From: JAOTWJ01 sp036398175
GTDB taxonomy: Bacteria > Gemmatimonadota > Gemmatimonadetes > Gemmatimonadales > GWC2-71-9
Assembly: GCA_036398175.1 (NCBI GenBank)
Contig: DASWHL010000050.1
Location: 1-64,000 of the forward strand
Reading direction: 5' to 3'
DNA: 64,000 bases
In this document: positions 33,532 through 40,940 of the stretch, one piece after another
Layout of the letters: each line of letters begins with the position of its first letter
Numbering within the stretch: the first letter of the stretch is position 1
Made by a program: the position numbers and the translations under genes
Notes under the pieces: generated by a model
What the model was told of the DNA's origin: nothing
What the model saw: the letters and a program-made list of their open reading frames with translations, nothing else
Database searches by the model: none

Positions 33532-34918
33532 GGCGCGGACGCGTCTCGAGCACCACGACACGATCGGGCTCGTCCGGCGTGGGCGGCGGCATCGTGAGGG
33601 TGAGCCCGGCCTCCGTCTGGCTGACCGGGACGGCGGTTCCGCGAGCGAGCATTCGCGCCCCCCGCACGTGGACGTCGAGGGGTGGGAGCGCGAGGCTCCG
33701 GTCGGGCCAGTCGAGCACGTGCACGAACACCGTGTCGCCCCGCTGGGTCGTGACGCCCCAGCTACGCGGCGGGATCGGCCCGCCCCGCGTTCCGTAGATC
33801 GACCGGCCGTACGTCTCGAGCCAGGTTCCCAGCCCCCGCAACCGCTCCACCGCGTCCGGCTGGATGGTGCCGTCCGGCCGCGGACCCACGTTGAGCAGCA
33901 GGTTGGCGTCGGCACCCGCGGCCCGCACGAGGTAGCCCACCAGCTCGCGCGTGGACTTGAACGCCGTGTCGGCGATGTTGAAGCCCCAGGAGCCGTTCAT
34001 CGTGAGCGACGTCTCGAGCGGCAGGACGCCGATCTCCGTGGTGTTGAAGCCCGCCGTGTTGGACCCGGGGAGATCCTGCTCGAACGTCTGCACGTCCTCG
34101 CCGGGCAGCGGTGCCAGATGGTGGTTCGGCACGACGAGCGCCGCGGGCTGGCGCCGGTGGATCAGGTCGTAGGTGCGCGCGAGCCGCCAGTCGGCGTCGG
34201 GCTTGTCCCACATGCCGTCGAACCAGATCCCGCCCAGCGGGCCGTAGCGGGTCAGTAGCTCTTCGAGCTGGGCGTCCATGAAATCGAGGTAGGCCGTCCA
34301 GTCGCCGCGCTCGGGTCGGCCGGTGGCCCGGCCGGTGCGGCCGCGGGGGAAGTAGTCCGGATGGTGCCAGTCGAGCTGCGAGTAGTAGAAAAAGAGCTTG
34401 ATGCCGGCGCGACGGCATTCCGCGGCCAGCTCCTGGAGTGGATCCCGGCCGAACGGCGTCCAGTCCACGATGTCATAACGCGTGGCATCGCTCGCGAACA
34501 TCGAGAAGCCGTCGTGATGGCGCGCGGTGATCGTGATGTAGCGGGCGCCCGCCGCCTTCGCGATGGCTACCCACGCGCGCGCCTCGAACTGCGCGGGGTT
34601 GAACGTGGCGGCCAGCCATTCGTAGGGTCCGACCGGGATGCCGCGGTTCTGCATGACCCACTCGCCCTGGCCCAGCTGGCTGTAGACACCCCAGTGGATG
34701 AACAAGCCGAGCCGGGCCTCGCGGAACCACGCGCGCGCGGCGAGGCGCTCGGCGGGGACCGGATCGGCCGGGGGGAGCTGCGCCGCCGCGGGGACGGGAT
34801 AGACGCCGAGACGCAGCGGCCCCAACAAGAACGCCGAGACGCCGAGTCGCCGAGTGACCGCCAGGGCGAGCCGTGAGGGACTCGCCGAGCGGCTTCGCGA
34901 CTCGCGACTGAAAGCCAC
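33512..34918 (-). CDS. Alpha-L-fucosidase (GH29), secreted
   Basis: The protein matches GH29: RLGLFIHWGVYSQLGQGEW, ITARHHDGFSMFASDATRYD, FFYYSQLDWHHPDYFP, and GGIWFDGMWDKP, which carries the nucleophile Asp. It removes terminal fucose from glycans. The start is not clear. GTG 34918 gives a signal-like N-terminus (LGVSAFLLGPLRLGVYPVPA) and about 468 residues. A TTG at 35026 in the same frame overlaps pth and is unlikely. The region that encodes the N-terminus is full of GCCGAGACG-type repeats, so the real start may have been altered. No other glycan-degrading gene is adjacent. Confidence 0.85.
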   Translation of the reverse strand: MAFSRESRSRSASPSRLALAVTRRLGVSAFLLGPLRLGVYPVPAAAQLPPADPVPAERLAARAWFREARLGLFIHWGVYSQLGQGEWVMQNRGIPVGPYEWLAATFNPAQFEARAWVAIAKAAGARYITITARHHDGFSMFASDATRYDIVDWTPFGRDPLQELAAECRRAGIKLFFYYSQLDWHHPDYFPRGRTGRATGRPERGDWTAYLDFMDAQLEELLTRYGPLGGIWFDGMWDKPDADWRLARTYDLIHRRQPAALVVPNHHLAPLPGEDVQTFEQDLPGSNTAGFNTTEIGVLPLETSLTMNGSWGFNIADTAFKSTRELVGYLVRAAGADANLLLNVGPRPDGTIQPDAVERLRGLGTWLETYGRSIYGTRGGPIPPRSWGVTTQRGDTVFVHVLDWPDRSLALPPLDVHVRGARMLARGTAVPVSQTEAGLTLTMPPPTPDEPDRVVVLETRPRPTRRAP

Positions 34919-34975
34919 CGCGCGACTTGGCGTCTCGGCGTCTCGTTCAATGCGTCTCGGCGTCTGGGCGCCTAA
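34790..34975. repeat. GCCGAGACG / CGTCTCGGC repeats around the fucosidase 5' end
   Basis: GCCGAGACG or close variants occur at several places, in direct and inverted form (for example near 34806, 34833 and 34932-34970). They resemble the core of the dispersed 18-mer but are not exact copies. Confidence 0.55.
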
Positions 34976-34976
34976 C

Positions 34977-35561
34977 CTATCCACCGCGGTTCCCCACCGG
35001 ATTGAATCGCTGCATGGCCTCGTCAATACCTTCGGTGACCCAGCACTCGACGGCGTCCGTCATCACCGGCCACAGGGGCTCCAGGGCGTCCATCTCGTCG
35101 GCCGTGAACGCCGCAAGGACGAAATCCGCCAAATCCTCGATCCCGTCCGGCGGTGGCCCCACGCCCACGCGGAGCCGCGCGTAGTCGTGGGACCGGAGCG
35201 TGTCTTCGACGCTCCGGAGGCCGTTGTGGCCGCCGGCCGACCCGCGGGCCCGCAGGCGGAAGGTGCCGAGCGGGATGGCGGCGTCGTCCACGAGCACCAG
35301 CAGATCGCGGGCCGGATCGAACTCGGGATCCGCGAGCAACGGGCGCAGCGCCGCGCCGCTCAGGTTCATGTAGGTCTGGGGCTTGACGACGGCGATCGGC
35401 GTCCCGGCACCTTCGCCCACCGTGACGCGAGCGGGTCCGCTCCGGCGAAACGCCGGCAGGCGCCAGCGGTCGGCCACCGCGTCGGCCAGAAGAAACCCGG
35501 CGTTGTGACGCGTGGCCGCGTACGCAGCGCCGGGATTCCCCAAGCCGACGATCGCTCGCAG
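34977..35561 (-). CDS. pth: Peptidyl-tRNA hydrolase
   Basis: The protein is Pth: GLGNPGAAYAATRHNAGFLL, KPQTYMNLSGAA, LVLVDDAAIPLGTFRLRARG and GSAGGHNGLRSVE. The catalytic His in TRHNAGF is present. It frees tRNA from stalled peptidyl-tRNA. The canonical start xRAIVGLGNPG is preceded only by CTG (35561), with the rplY stop codon two codons upstream in the same frame. The next in-frame start is a TTG at 35543, which would remove the LRAIVG strand. I favour the CTG (194 residues). The gene lies in the common rplY-pth order. Confidence 0.92.
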   Translation of the reverse strand: MRAIVGLGNPGAAYAATRHNAGFLLADAVADRWRLPAFRRSGPARVTVGEGAGTPIAVVKPQTYMNLSGAALRPLLADPEFDPARDLLVLVDDAAIPLGTFRLRARGSAGGHNGLRSVEDTLRSHDYARLRVGVGPPPDGIEDLADFVLAAFTADEMDALEPLWPVMTDAVECWVTEGIDEAMQRFNPVGNRGG

Positions 35562-35564
35562 CGG

Positions 35565-36230
35565 TCAGTCCTCGCTCTCTTCGCCCTCTTCCTCGTCCTT
35601 CGGCTTGCGAATGAGCTCCGGCTCGGCCACCTCGGCCGTCGGCTCCACCACGCCCTCCACCGGCTCGGCCTCGACCCGCGGCGCCACGACCGAGCAGATC
35701 GTCACGGTCGGGTCCGTGAGGATCTCGGCGTTCGGGATCGTCAGATCGCTGACGTGCAGGGACTGCCCCAGCCTGAGCTCGGTGACATCCACGTCCAGGC
35801 GGTCCGGGATGTTCGTGGGGAGCACGCGGATCGTGACGTCGCGGAGGGCGTGATCGAGCACGCCGCCGCCGTTCCGCACGCCGTCGGGCGAGCCGATCAG
35901 GTGGACGGCCAGCTGGAGCGTGATCTTCTCGCCGGCGCGGATCTCGAGAAAGTCCACGTGGAGGATCTTGGCCCGGAACGGGTGGCGCTGGATTTCCCGC
36001 ACCAGGGCCTTCACCGGCGATCCCTCGACGTCGAGGTCGAACACGGCGCTGCCCACCTCGAGGCCGGTGAGGACGCGCTCCAGCTCGGCCTCCCCAAGGG
36101 ACAGGGACTCGGGGTCACGCCCGTGCCCGTAGATGACGGCGGGAATCCGCCCGCCCATGCGCAACTGGCGCGCCGCGCCCTTGCCCGCATTCGACCGGCG
36201 CTGCGCGCCGAGTGCTACTGTCTGAGCCAT
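35565..36230 (-). CDS. rplY: Ribosomal protein bL25 (CTC type)
   Basis: The 221-residue protein is the long TL5/CTC form of L25: GKGAARQLRMGGRIPAVIYG, then RHPFRAKILHVDFLEIRAGE and the C-terminal domain (VTELRLGQSLHVSDLTI), ending in an acidic tail (DEEEGEESED). It binds 5S rRNA. The start is ATG 36230 (MAQTVALGAQ); an upstream extension of 15 codons has no support. It is downstream of prs and upstream of pth, the standard order. Confidence 0.94.
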   Translation of the reverse strand: MAQTVALGAQRRSNAGKGAARQLRMGGRIPAVIYGHGRDPESLSLGEAELERVLTGLEVGSAVFDLDVEGSPVKALVREIQRHPFRAKILHVDFLEIRAGEKITLQLAVHLIGSPDGVRNGGGVLDHALRDVTIRVLPTNIPDRLDVDVTELRLGQSLHVSDLTIPNAEILTDPTVTICSVVAPRVEAEPVEGVVEPTAEVAEPELIRKPKDEEEGEESED

Positions 36231-36271
36231 ACCCTGGATCCCCGTGACTGCGTGATGACTGCCATTCCCCT

Positions 36272-37225
36272 TCAATCGAACAACGAACTCACCGACTGAT
36301 CCGAGTGCGTATTCCGAATCGCCTTGGCCAGCAGCGGCGCCACCGACAGCACCGTCAGCCGGTCGAAGCGCTTGTCCTCGGCCAACTGGATCGTGTTCGT
36401 CACCGCCACTTCCTTCAGCGGCGTCGCCGACAGCCGGTCCACCGCCGGGCCCGACAGCAGCGCATGGGTGGCGCAGCAGTAGACGTCCCGCGCCCCCAGC
36501 CGCGTCAACGCCAGCACCGCCTCCGCCATCGTGCCCGCCGTGTCTATCATGTCGTCCACGATCAGGCAGTCCCGCCCCCCCACGTCACCTACCACGTTCA
36601 CCACCTCGGCGATGTTGGCCGAGGGCCGCCGCTTGTCAATGATGGCCAGCGAGGCGTCCAGCCGCTTGGCGAAGCTCCGGGCCATCTTGGCGCTCCCCAC
36701 GTCCGGCGCCACCACCACCACCTCGCGCAGCCCCTTCTGCCGGTAGTGCTGCACGAACACCGGCGAGGCGTACAGGTGGTCCACCGGCACGTCGAAGAAC
36801 CCCTGCAACTGATGCTGGTGGAAGTCCATGCCGAGGATGCGGTCGGCCCCGGCGGTCTCGAGCAGATTGGCGACGAGCTTGGCGCTGATGGCCACCCGCG
36901 GCTGGTCCTTGCGGTCCTGCCGCGCGTAGCCGAAGTAGGGTATCACTGCCGTCACCCGCGCGGCACTGGCCCGTTTGGCCGCGTCAATCAGCAGCAGCAG
37001 CTCGAGCAGGTGCTCGGCCGGCGGGTTGGTGGGCTGGATGATGTAGACGTCCCGCCCCCGGGCGTTCTCGTCGAGCCGTACGAAGATCTCGCCGTCCGCG
37101 AACCGGCGAATGGTCACCTCGCACAACGAAAGGCCGAGGAACCGTGCGATCTCCTCGGCCAACGGACGATTGCCCGTGCCCGAGAGCACGAGGATTTCGG
37201 TGCGGGACAGCGACCACTCGACCAT
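36272..37225 (-). CDS. prs: Ribose-phosphate pyrophosphokinase
   Basis: The 317-residue protein makes PRPP from ribose 5-phosphate and ATP, feeding purine, pyrimidine, His and Trp synthesis. It shows EVTIRRFADGEIFVRLDENA, IPYFGYARQDRKD (flexible/ATP loop), MDFHQHQLQGFFDVP, and the PRPP-binding loop DCLIVDDMIDTAGTM. Length is typical. It begins with ATG 37225 and precedes rplY by 41 bases, so the prs-rplY-pth transcript is likely. Confidence 0.96.
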   Translation of the reverse strand: MVEWSLSRTEILVLSGTGNRPLAEEIARFLGLSLCEVTIRRFADGEIFVRLDENARGRDVYIIQPTNPPAEHLLELLLLIDAAKRASAARVTAVIPYFGYARQDRKDQPRVAISAKLVANLLETAGADRILGMDFHQHQLQGFFDVPVDHLYASPVFVQHYRQKGLREVVVVAPDVGSAKMARSFAKRLDASLAIIDKRRPSANIAEVVNVVGDVGGRDCLIVDDMIDTAGTMAEAVLALTRLGARDVYCCATHALLSGPAVDRLSATPLKEVAVTNTIQLAEDKRFDRLTVLSVAPLLAKAIRNTHSDQSVSSLFD

Positions 37226-37334
37226 GAAGGCACCCCAAGTTAGTCGGCGGTGCGCAGGTCGGGTAGGCTCAACCGCGACGAAAATCTCAAACGGGCGTTC
37301 GGGCCCTGCGGCCAGGGTATTCCATTAATAGGGA

Positions 37335-37622
37335 TCAGATGCCGCGGGAGCCCTCGTTCTGCGGCCCGGTCTGCGTCAGCACCTTCCGCACGAACCAGCA
37401 CGTGGGGATGACCGTCAGATCCTGCTCGCGTGCCCAGGCGAGCGCGTGATGGGCGAGCCGCGTGGCAATGCCCCGGCCGCGCAGGGTGTGAGGGGTCCAG
37501 GTGCTCGCGTAGTCCACCGTGCGCTCGTCCACGAACCGGTAGGCGAGATAGGCGACCTCGCCGTTCAGCTCGAGCCAGAAGCGGCGGCCGGGGTCATGCC
37601 GGATTGGCGGCACGGGAGACAT
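37335..37622 (-). CDS. Small GNAT N-acetyltransferase (GCN5-related, YjdJ-like)
   Basis: The 95-residue protein fits the short 'GCN5-related N-acetyltransferase' class. The acetyl-CoA loop LRGRGIATRLAHHALAWARE is clear, as is WLELNGEVAYLAYRFVDERT; the end, DLTVIPTCWFVRKVL, is also typical. I chose ATG 37622; the longer frame upstream is not conserved. The substrate is unknown. It lies downstream of nothing on its strand within 250 bases, so it may be monocistronic. Confidence 0.8.
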   Translation of the reverse strand: MSPVPPIRHDPGRRFWLELNGEVAYLAYRFVDERTVDYASTWTPHTLRGRGIATRLAHHALAWAREQDLTVIPTCWFVRKVLTQTGPQNEGSRGI

Positions 37623-37897
37623 GCGCTGAACGTGGATGACCCGGGGTGGCGCGCGCAAGCGCGGTTGGCTCACCTGGCGCGGATCTCCGACCGCTTCAGG
37701 GTCCCGTCGGTCATGCCGCTTGCGGCGGCGCGGAACCGGGTGCAAGGTTAGCCGCGACCCGACGCACGGCGGCGGTTGCTCCGAGCTACTGCCGAGACCC
37801 CCGACGATGTGACCGCCAGGAGCCTCCCCGCCGCTCCAGTGACAGCATCGGACCGCCGCTGGATTCCGAGTCCCGAGCACGGGAGAGAGGAGTGGCC

Positions 37898-38218
37898 ATG
37901 TTCTGGCGCGAACGTCCCCGAGTTGGTCCCCTGATTGGTCTGGCGGCGATGCTGGCCGGGCTGGCGGCCTGCACCCGACTTCCCCAGCCGATGAATCTGG
38001 AACAGGGCGGAATTGAAGTCGATTCACAAACGCTTCTGAGAATGCCCGGCTCCATCCCGTTGGCCTGGGGGAACCTGGTGTCCGTCACCCTCGACCCGAT
38101 CAACCGCAACGACTTCCGACTGTGGTTCCAGGATGACGCTGGGGAGATTCGCGTGCTGGGCATAAAGTCCCGCACCCACGAGCTCTGGACGGCCGCGCTG
38201 GTGATCCACCGCGACTGA
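37898..38218 (+). CDS. Small lipoprotein of unknown function
   Basis: The 106-residue product starts at ATG 37898 after a GAGAGAGG ribosome site. The signal LIGLAAMLAGLAACT has a lipobox LAAC. The mature part (about 75 residues) has no recognised domain; its beta-like text (IPLAWGNLVSVTLDPIN, IRVLGIKSRTHELWTAA) resembles a small beta-sandwich. It is followed after 12 bases by a small membrane protein, and the two probably form an operon. Confidence 0.65.
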   Translation: MFWRERPRVGPLIGLAAMLAGLAACTRLPQPMNLEQGGIEVDSQTLLRMPGSIPLAWGNLVSVTLDPINRNDFRLWFQDDAGEIRVLGIKSRTHELWTAALVIHRD

Positions 38219-38230
38219 GGAGGCAGGACC

Positions 38231-38467
38231 ATGGAACGACTACCCAGCCTCGTGCTTCGAGGGCTGTTTCTCGTGGCCCTCGTGCTCGGCGGCCTCGCCC
38301 TGTGGGAGAAGGCCGCGAACATCCTGGGCTTCACCTTGACGTTCGTCTTCGGGCTCGATCCGTCCCGGCTGCTGGAGTGGGCCGCGATCGTCCTGCTGTT
38401 CGTCATCGTGCTGCTCTTGCGGGAGATCAAGCATCAGACCGGTGGTGCCCGGCCAGCGGGACCGTAG
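38231..38467 (+). CDS. Small two-helix membrane protein
   Basis: The 78-residue product has two hydrophobic segments (VLRGLFLVALVLGGLALW and LLEWAAIVLLFVIVLLLREI) and a short polar tail. GAGGAGGC before the ATG is a good ribosome site. No family was recognised. It is linked to the lipoprotein upstream. Confidence 0.65.
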   Translation: MERLPSLVLRGLFLVALVLGGLALWEKAANILGFTLTFVFGLDPSRLLEWAAIVLLFVIVLLLREIKHQTGGARPAGP

Positions 38468-38720
38468 GCCATCCGCGTCGTTGACGCCGGTTGGCTCCGC
38501 AGGCGCACCGAACCCCGCTTGGCCGCGGGGCGCTACACGTCGCCCGGATGGGGGCGACCCGACGGTACCGCTTACCCGTGTCCGGCCCCCGCGCCGCGAC
38601 CCGTCGTGAATTGCGGGGCTGCCCGTGGGCTACCCACATGCGTCAACGACGGTTGCCCGGTCCGGCACGACCTCGGCACGTACCAACGACGCCCGTACGC
38701 AATCGCCAGCGATATCAGAG

Positions 38721-38792
38721 TTGCCCCCCCAGGATTCGAACCTGGATTCCCGGAGCCAAAGTCCGGTGTCCTAGCCATTGGACGAGAGGGCA
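38721..38792 (-). tRNA. tRNA-Gln (TTG anticodon)
   Basis: On the minus strand the 72 bases fold as a tRNA: acceptor TGCCCTC pairs with GGGGGCA (one G-T pair), D-arm GTCC/GGAC, anticodon stem CCGGA/TCCGG with loop CTTTGGC (anticodon TTG, reading CAA), and T-arm CCAGG/CCTGG with TTCGAAT. CCA is not encoded. With GluRS at 59.6 kb and a GatE-type gene at 63.6 kb, this tRNA could be charged by the Glu-then-amidate route. Confidence 0.93.
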
Positions 38793-38832
38793 GGGAGCTT
38801 GACGCTTCAATCTAAGGTCGGATGGGGGAATC

Positions 38833-38887
38833 GTGAAACGTGAAACGTGAAACGTGAAACGTGGCTACCCCCCGGCACGCGTTTCAC
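38833..38887. repeat. 4 x 7-bp tandem array GTGAAAC plus inverted copy
   Basis: GTGAAAC is repeated four times at 38833-38860. An inverted copy, GTTTCAC, lies at 38881-38887, next to the ispE stop. The pair could fold into a hairpin and act as a terminator for ispE. Confidence 0.75.
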
Positions 38888-38897
38888 GTCTCACGGT

Positions 38898-39842
38898 TCA
38901 CGTATCGCGTGTCACGACCTCCACTCCCGGCACCGCGCGCGTGGCCGTCCCGATCAGCCGCCAGTCCCGTTCCCCCAGCTCCGCCGCCGCGCCGTCGCGG
39001 TCGGCCGCGTTGCGGTAGATGGCGATCAGGGCCGAGCCGGATCCCGACAGGCGTGCGAGCAGCGGGCGGGTCAGGCACAGCCGCTCGAAGAGGTCGCGCA
39101 AGGCCGGTTCCTTGCCGAACACGGGCATCTCGAAGTCGTTGCCGCCGAGCCGCGCGATCCCGCCCCACGTGGTGAGCGCGTCGTGCTCGAGCACCACCGC
39201 GCCCCGGCCCTGTGACCAGTCGCGCCCCTGGCTCAGCAGCTCGTAGGCCTTGCCCGTGTTGATCCCGAAGGACGGCACGACCAGCAGAACAGGCGCGGAC
39301 GGCGGCGGCGGGAGGCGGAACATCCGTTCGCCATGCCCCCACGCGAGCGCAAAGGGCGCTCCCGACGCGAGAAACGGCACGTCGCTGCCGAGCCGCGCCG
39401 CCATCTGGAGGATCTCGTGCCGCGGGACCGCGTTCCCGGCGAGCGCGTTCACCGCGTGCAGCGCCGCGGCCCCGTCCGCCGAGCCGCCGCCCAGCCCCGC
39501 GCCCACCGGGATGTGCTTGACGAGGTGCAACCGCACCCCGAATCGCCGGTTGGTGGCGTCGAGCACCATGGCTGCGGCCCGGTAGGCCAGATTGGATTCG
39601 ACCGCGCCCGTGTCCGAGCCCTCGACCGCCAGCGCGATCCCGCGCTCGACGCGGTCCACCGTGAGGTCGTCCGCCAGCTCGAGCAGCGTGAACAGCGTTT
39701 CCAGCGCGTGATACCCGGTGGACTCCCGCGCCAGGATGCGGAGCAGGAGGTTGGCCTTGGCCCGCGCCCGAGCGACGACACGATCGGGGGAAGGAGGGCC
39801 AGAGGAATCCCGGGATTGCCCAAGCGGATCGCTGGCGCTCAC
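38898..39842 (-). CDS. ispE: 4-diphosphocytidyl-2-C-methyl-D-erythritol kinase
   Basis: The 314-residue protein is a GHMP kinase of the non-mevalonate isoprenoid pathway. It has AKANLLLRILARESTGYHAL (the IspE N-terminal motif, with Ala-Asn in place of the usual Ile-Asn), the ATP loop PVGAGLGGGSADGAAALHAV, SDVPFLASG, and LSGSGSALIAIY near the end. The GTG start at 39842 adds about 25 residues before the usual N-terminus. The tandem arrays begin 4 bases upstream. It may share a transcript with the membrane protein gene upstream. Confidence 0.93.
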   Translation of the reverse strand: MSASDPLGQSRDSSGPPSPDRVVARARAKANLLLRILARESTGYHALETLFTLLELADDLTVDRVERGIALAVEGSDTGAVESNLAYRAAAMVLDATNRRFGVRLHLVKHIPVGAGLGGGSADGAAALHAVNALAGNAVPRHEILQMAARLGSDVPFLASGAPFALAWGHGERMFRLPPPPSAPVLLVVPSFGINTGKAYELLSQGRDWSQGRGAVVLEHDALTTWGGIARLGGNDFEMPVFGKEPALRDLFERLCLTRPLLARLSGSGSALIAIYRNAADRDGAAAELGERDWRLIGTATRAVPGVEVVTRDT

Positions 39843-39846
39843 GCCT

Positions 39847-39914
39847 TCACGTCCTCACGTCCTCACGTCCTCACGTCCTCCCGTCGCTCCCGTCGCTCCC
39901 GTCGCTCCCGTCGT
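39847..39914. repeat. Adjacent tandem arrays: 4 x 8 bp and 4 x 9 bp
   Basis: TCACGTCC is repeated four times (39847-39878), directly followed by four copies of TCCCGTCGC (39879-39914, last copy with one change). On the minus strand the second array encodes the TGATGA-like end of the membrane protein that terminates at 39855, so it adds residues to the C-terminus. Confidence 0.85.
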
Positions 39915-40940
39915 TCCCGCCGCGCCCCTCAGATCCCGCATATGCAGATTCGCCCGCCACAGGGACCACAACCCCAGCAGCGTGATCGGCAGAAACCCGG
40001 TGATGTGATACCCGATGGCGAGGGACACCGCGGAGGACGCCGCGACGCCGTACAACGCCAGCGACGCGCGCGTGACGCCCTCGAACACGCCGAAGAAGCC
40101 GGGCGTGGACGGCACCGCCACGCCGAATGCCAGGAGCCCCTGGAGCACGAGCGCCGTCCCCCAGGGCAGCGACAGGCCGAACGCGACGAACGCGAGCGCG
40201 AACGACGCCGCGTTGGTGAGCCACAGGATCAGCGACCAGAACAGCACGGCGCCCAGTCGGCCGGGGGCCCGCAGCGCGGAGAGGCCATCGAGGATGCCGT
40301 CCACCATGCCGAGCATCCGGTCCGCCCATCGCGCGGGCAGCAGACGCTGGAGCGCGGCGTGCGCGAGTCGCCGCGTGAGCGCGGGTTGCCAGACCACGGC
40401 GACCGCGACGACGAACACCGAGCCGAACAGCACGGCGCCGCCCAGCGCGATGCGGCTCAAGGGCATGCCCTGGACGGTGGCGGCCGTGGTGAATCCGCCC
40501 GCCAAGAAGCCCACCACGAGAAGGCCCACGAGGAAGAGCCCGTCGAATACCCGCTCGACGGCCACCGACGCCAGGGCGGTGGTGAACCGTACGCCCGTCA
40601 GGGACCGCGCCGCGTAGGCCCGCGCCACCTCACCCGCCCGCGCGGGCAGGAGGTTGTTGGCCATGAACCCGATGGCGGTGGCGTGCCACAGGGGTCCAAC
40701 GGGCAGCACGGCTCCCTGGTCCCGCAGCAGATAGCGCCAGCGGATGGTGCGGAGCGGGAACGTGAGCGTGGCGCCCGCCGCGGCGGCCATCAGCCAGCCG
40801 AGCCGCGCGCTCCGGATCTCGTGCCAGACCTCGCGGAGCGACACGTCGTGCAGCGCCCACCAGAGCAGCAGGATCGAGATGACGAGCCCGACCGCGGCCG
40901 GGAGATGTGAGCGGCGACTACGCGGCGTCGGCGGCGCCAA
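39855..40940 (-). CDS. Lysylphosphatidylglycerol synthase-type (UPF0104) membrane protein
   Basis: The 361-residue protein has about eight transmembrane segments. It matches the LPG_synthase_TM/UPF0104 family: FPLRTIRWRYLLRDQG, ATAIGFMANNLLPARAGEVA, VERVFDGLFLVGLLVV, then VAVPSTPGFFGVFEGVTRA. The family includes lipid transporters/flippases and the membrane part of LPG synthase, but the catalytic domain is absent. Start is TTG 40940, overlapping the Hpt-like gene by 23 bases. The last 20 residues (TGATGATGATGG) come from the 9-bp tandem array. Confidence 0.85.
   Translation of the reverse strand: MAPPTPRSRRSHLPAAVGLVISILLLWWALHDVSLREVWHEIRSARLGWLMAAAAGATLTFPLRTIRWRYLLRDQGAVLPVGPLWHATAIGFMANNLLPARAGEVARAYAARSLTGVRFTTALASVAVERVFDGLFLVGLLVVGFLAGGFTTAATVQGMPLSRIALGGAVLFGSVFVVAVAVVWQPALTRRLAHAALQRLLPARWADRMLGMVDGILDGLSALRAPGRLGAVLFWSLILWLTNAASFALAFVAFGLSLPWGTALVLQGLLAFGVAVPSTPGFFGVFEGVTRASLALYGVAASSAVSLAIGYHITGFLPITLLGLWSLWRANLHMRDLRGAAGTTGATGATGATGGREDVRT

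Noticed and set aside
38833..38887. Regular short repeats that could be read as a CRISPR array
   Set aside because: Units are 7 bp with no spacers and no cas genes; these are simple tandem repeats.
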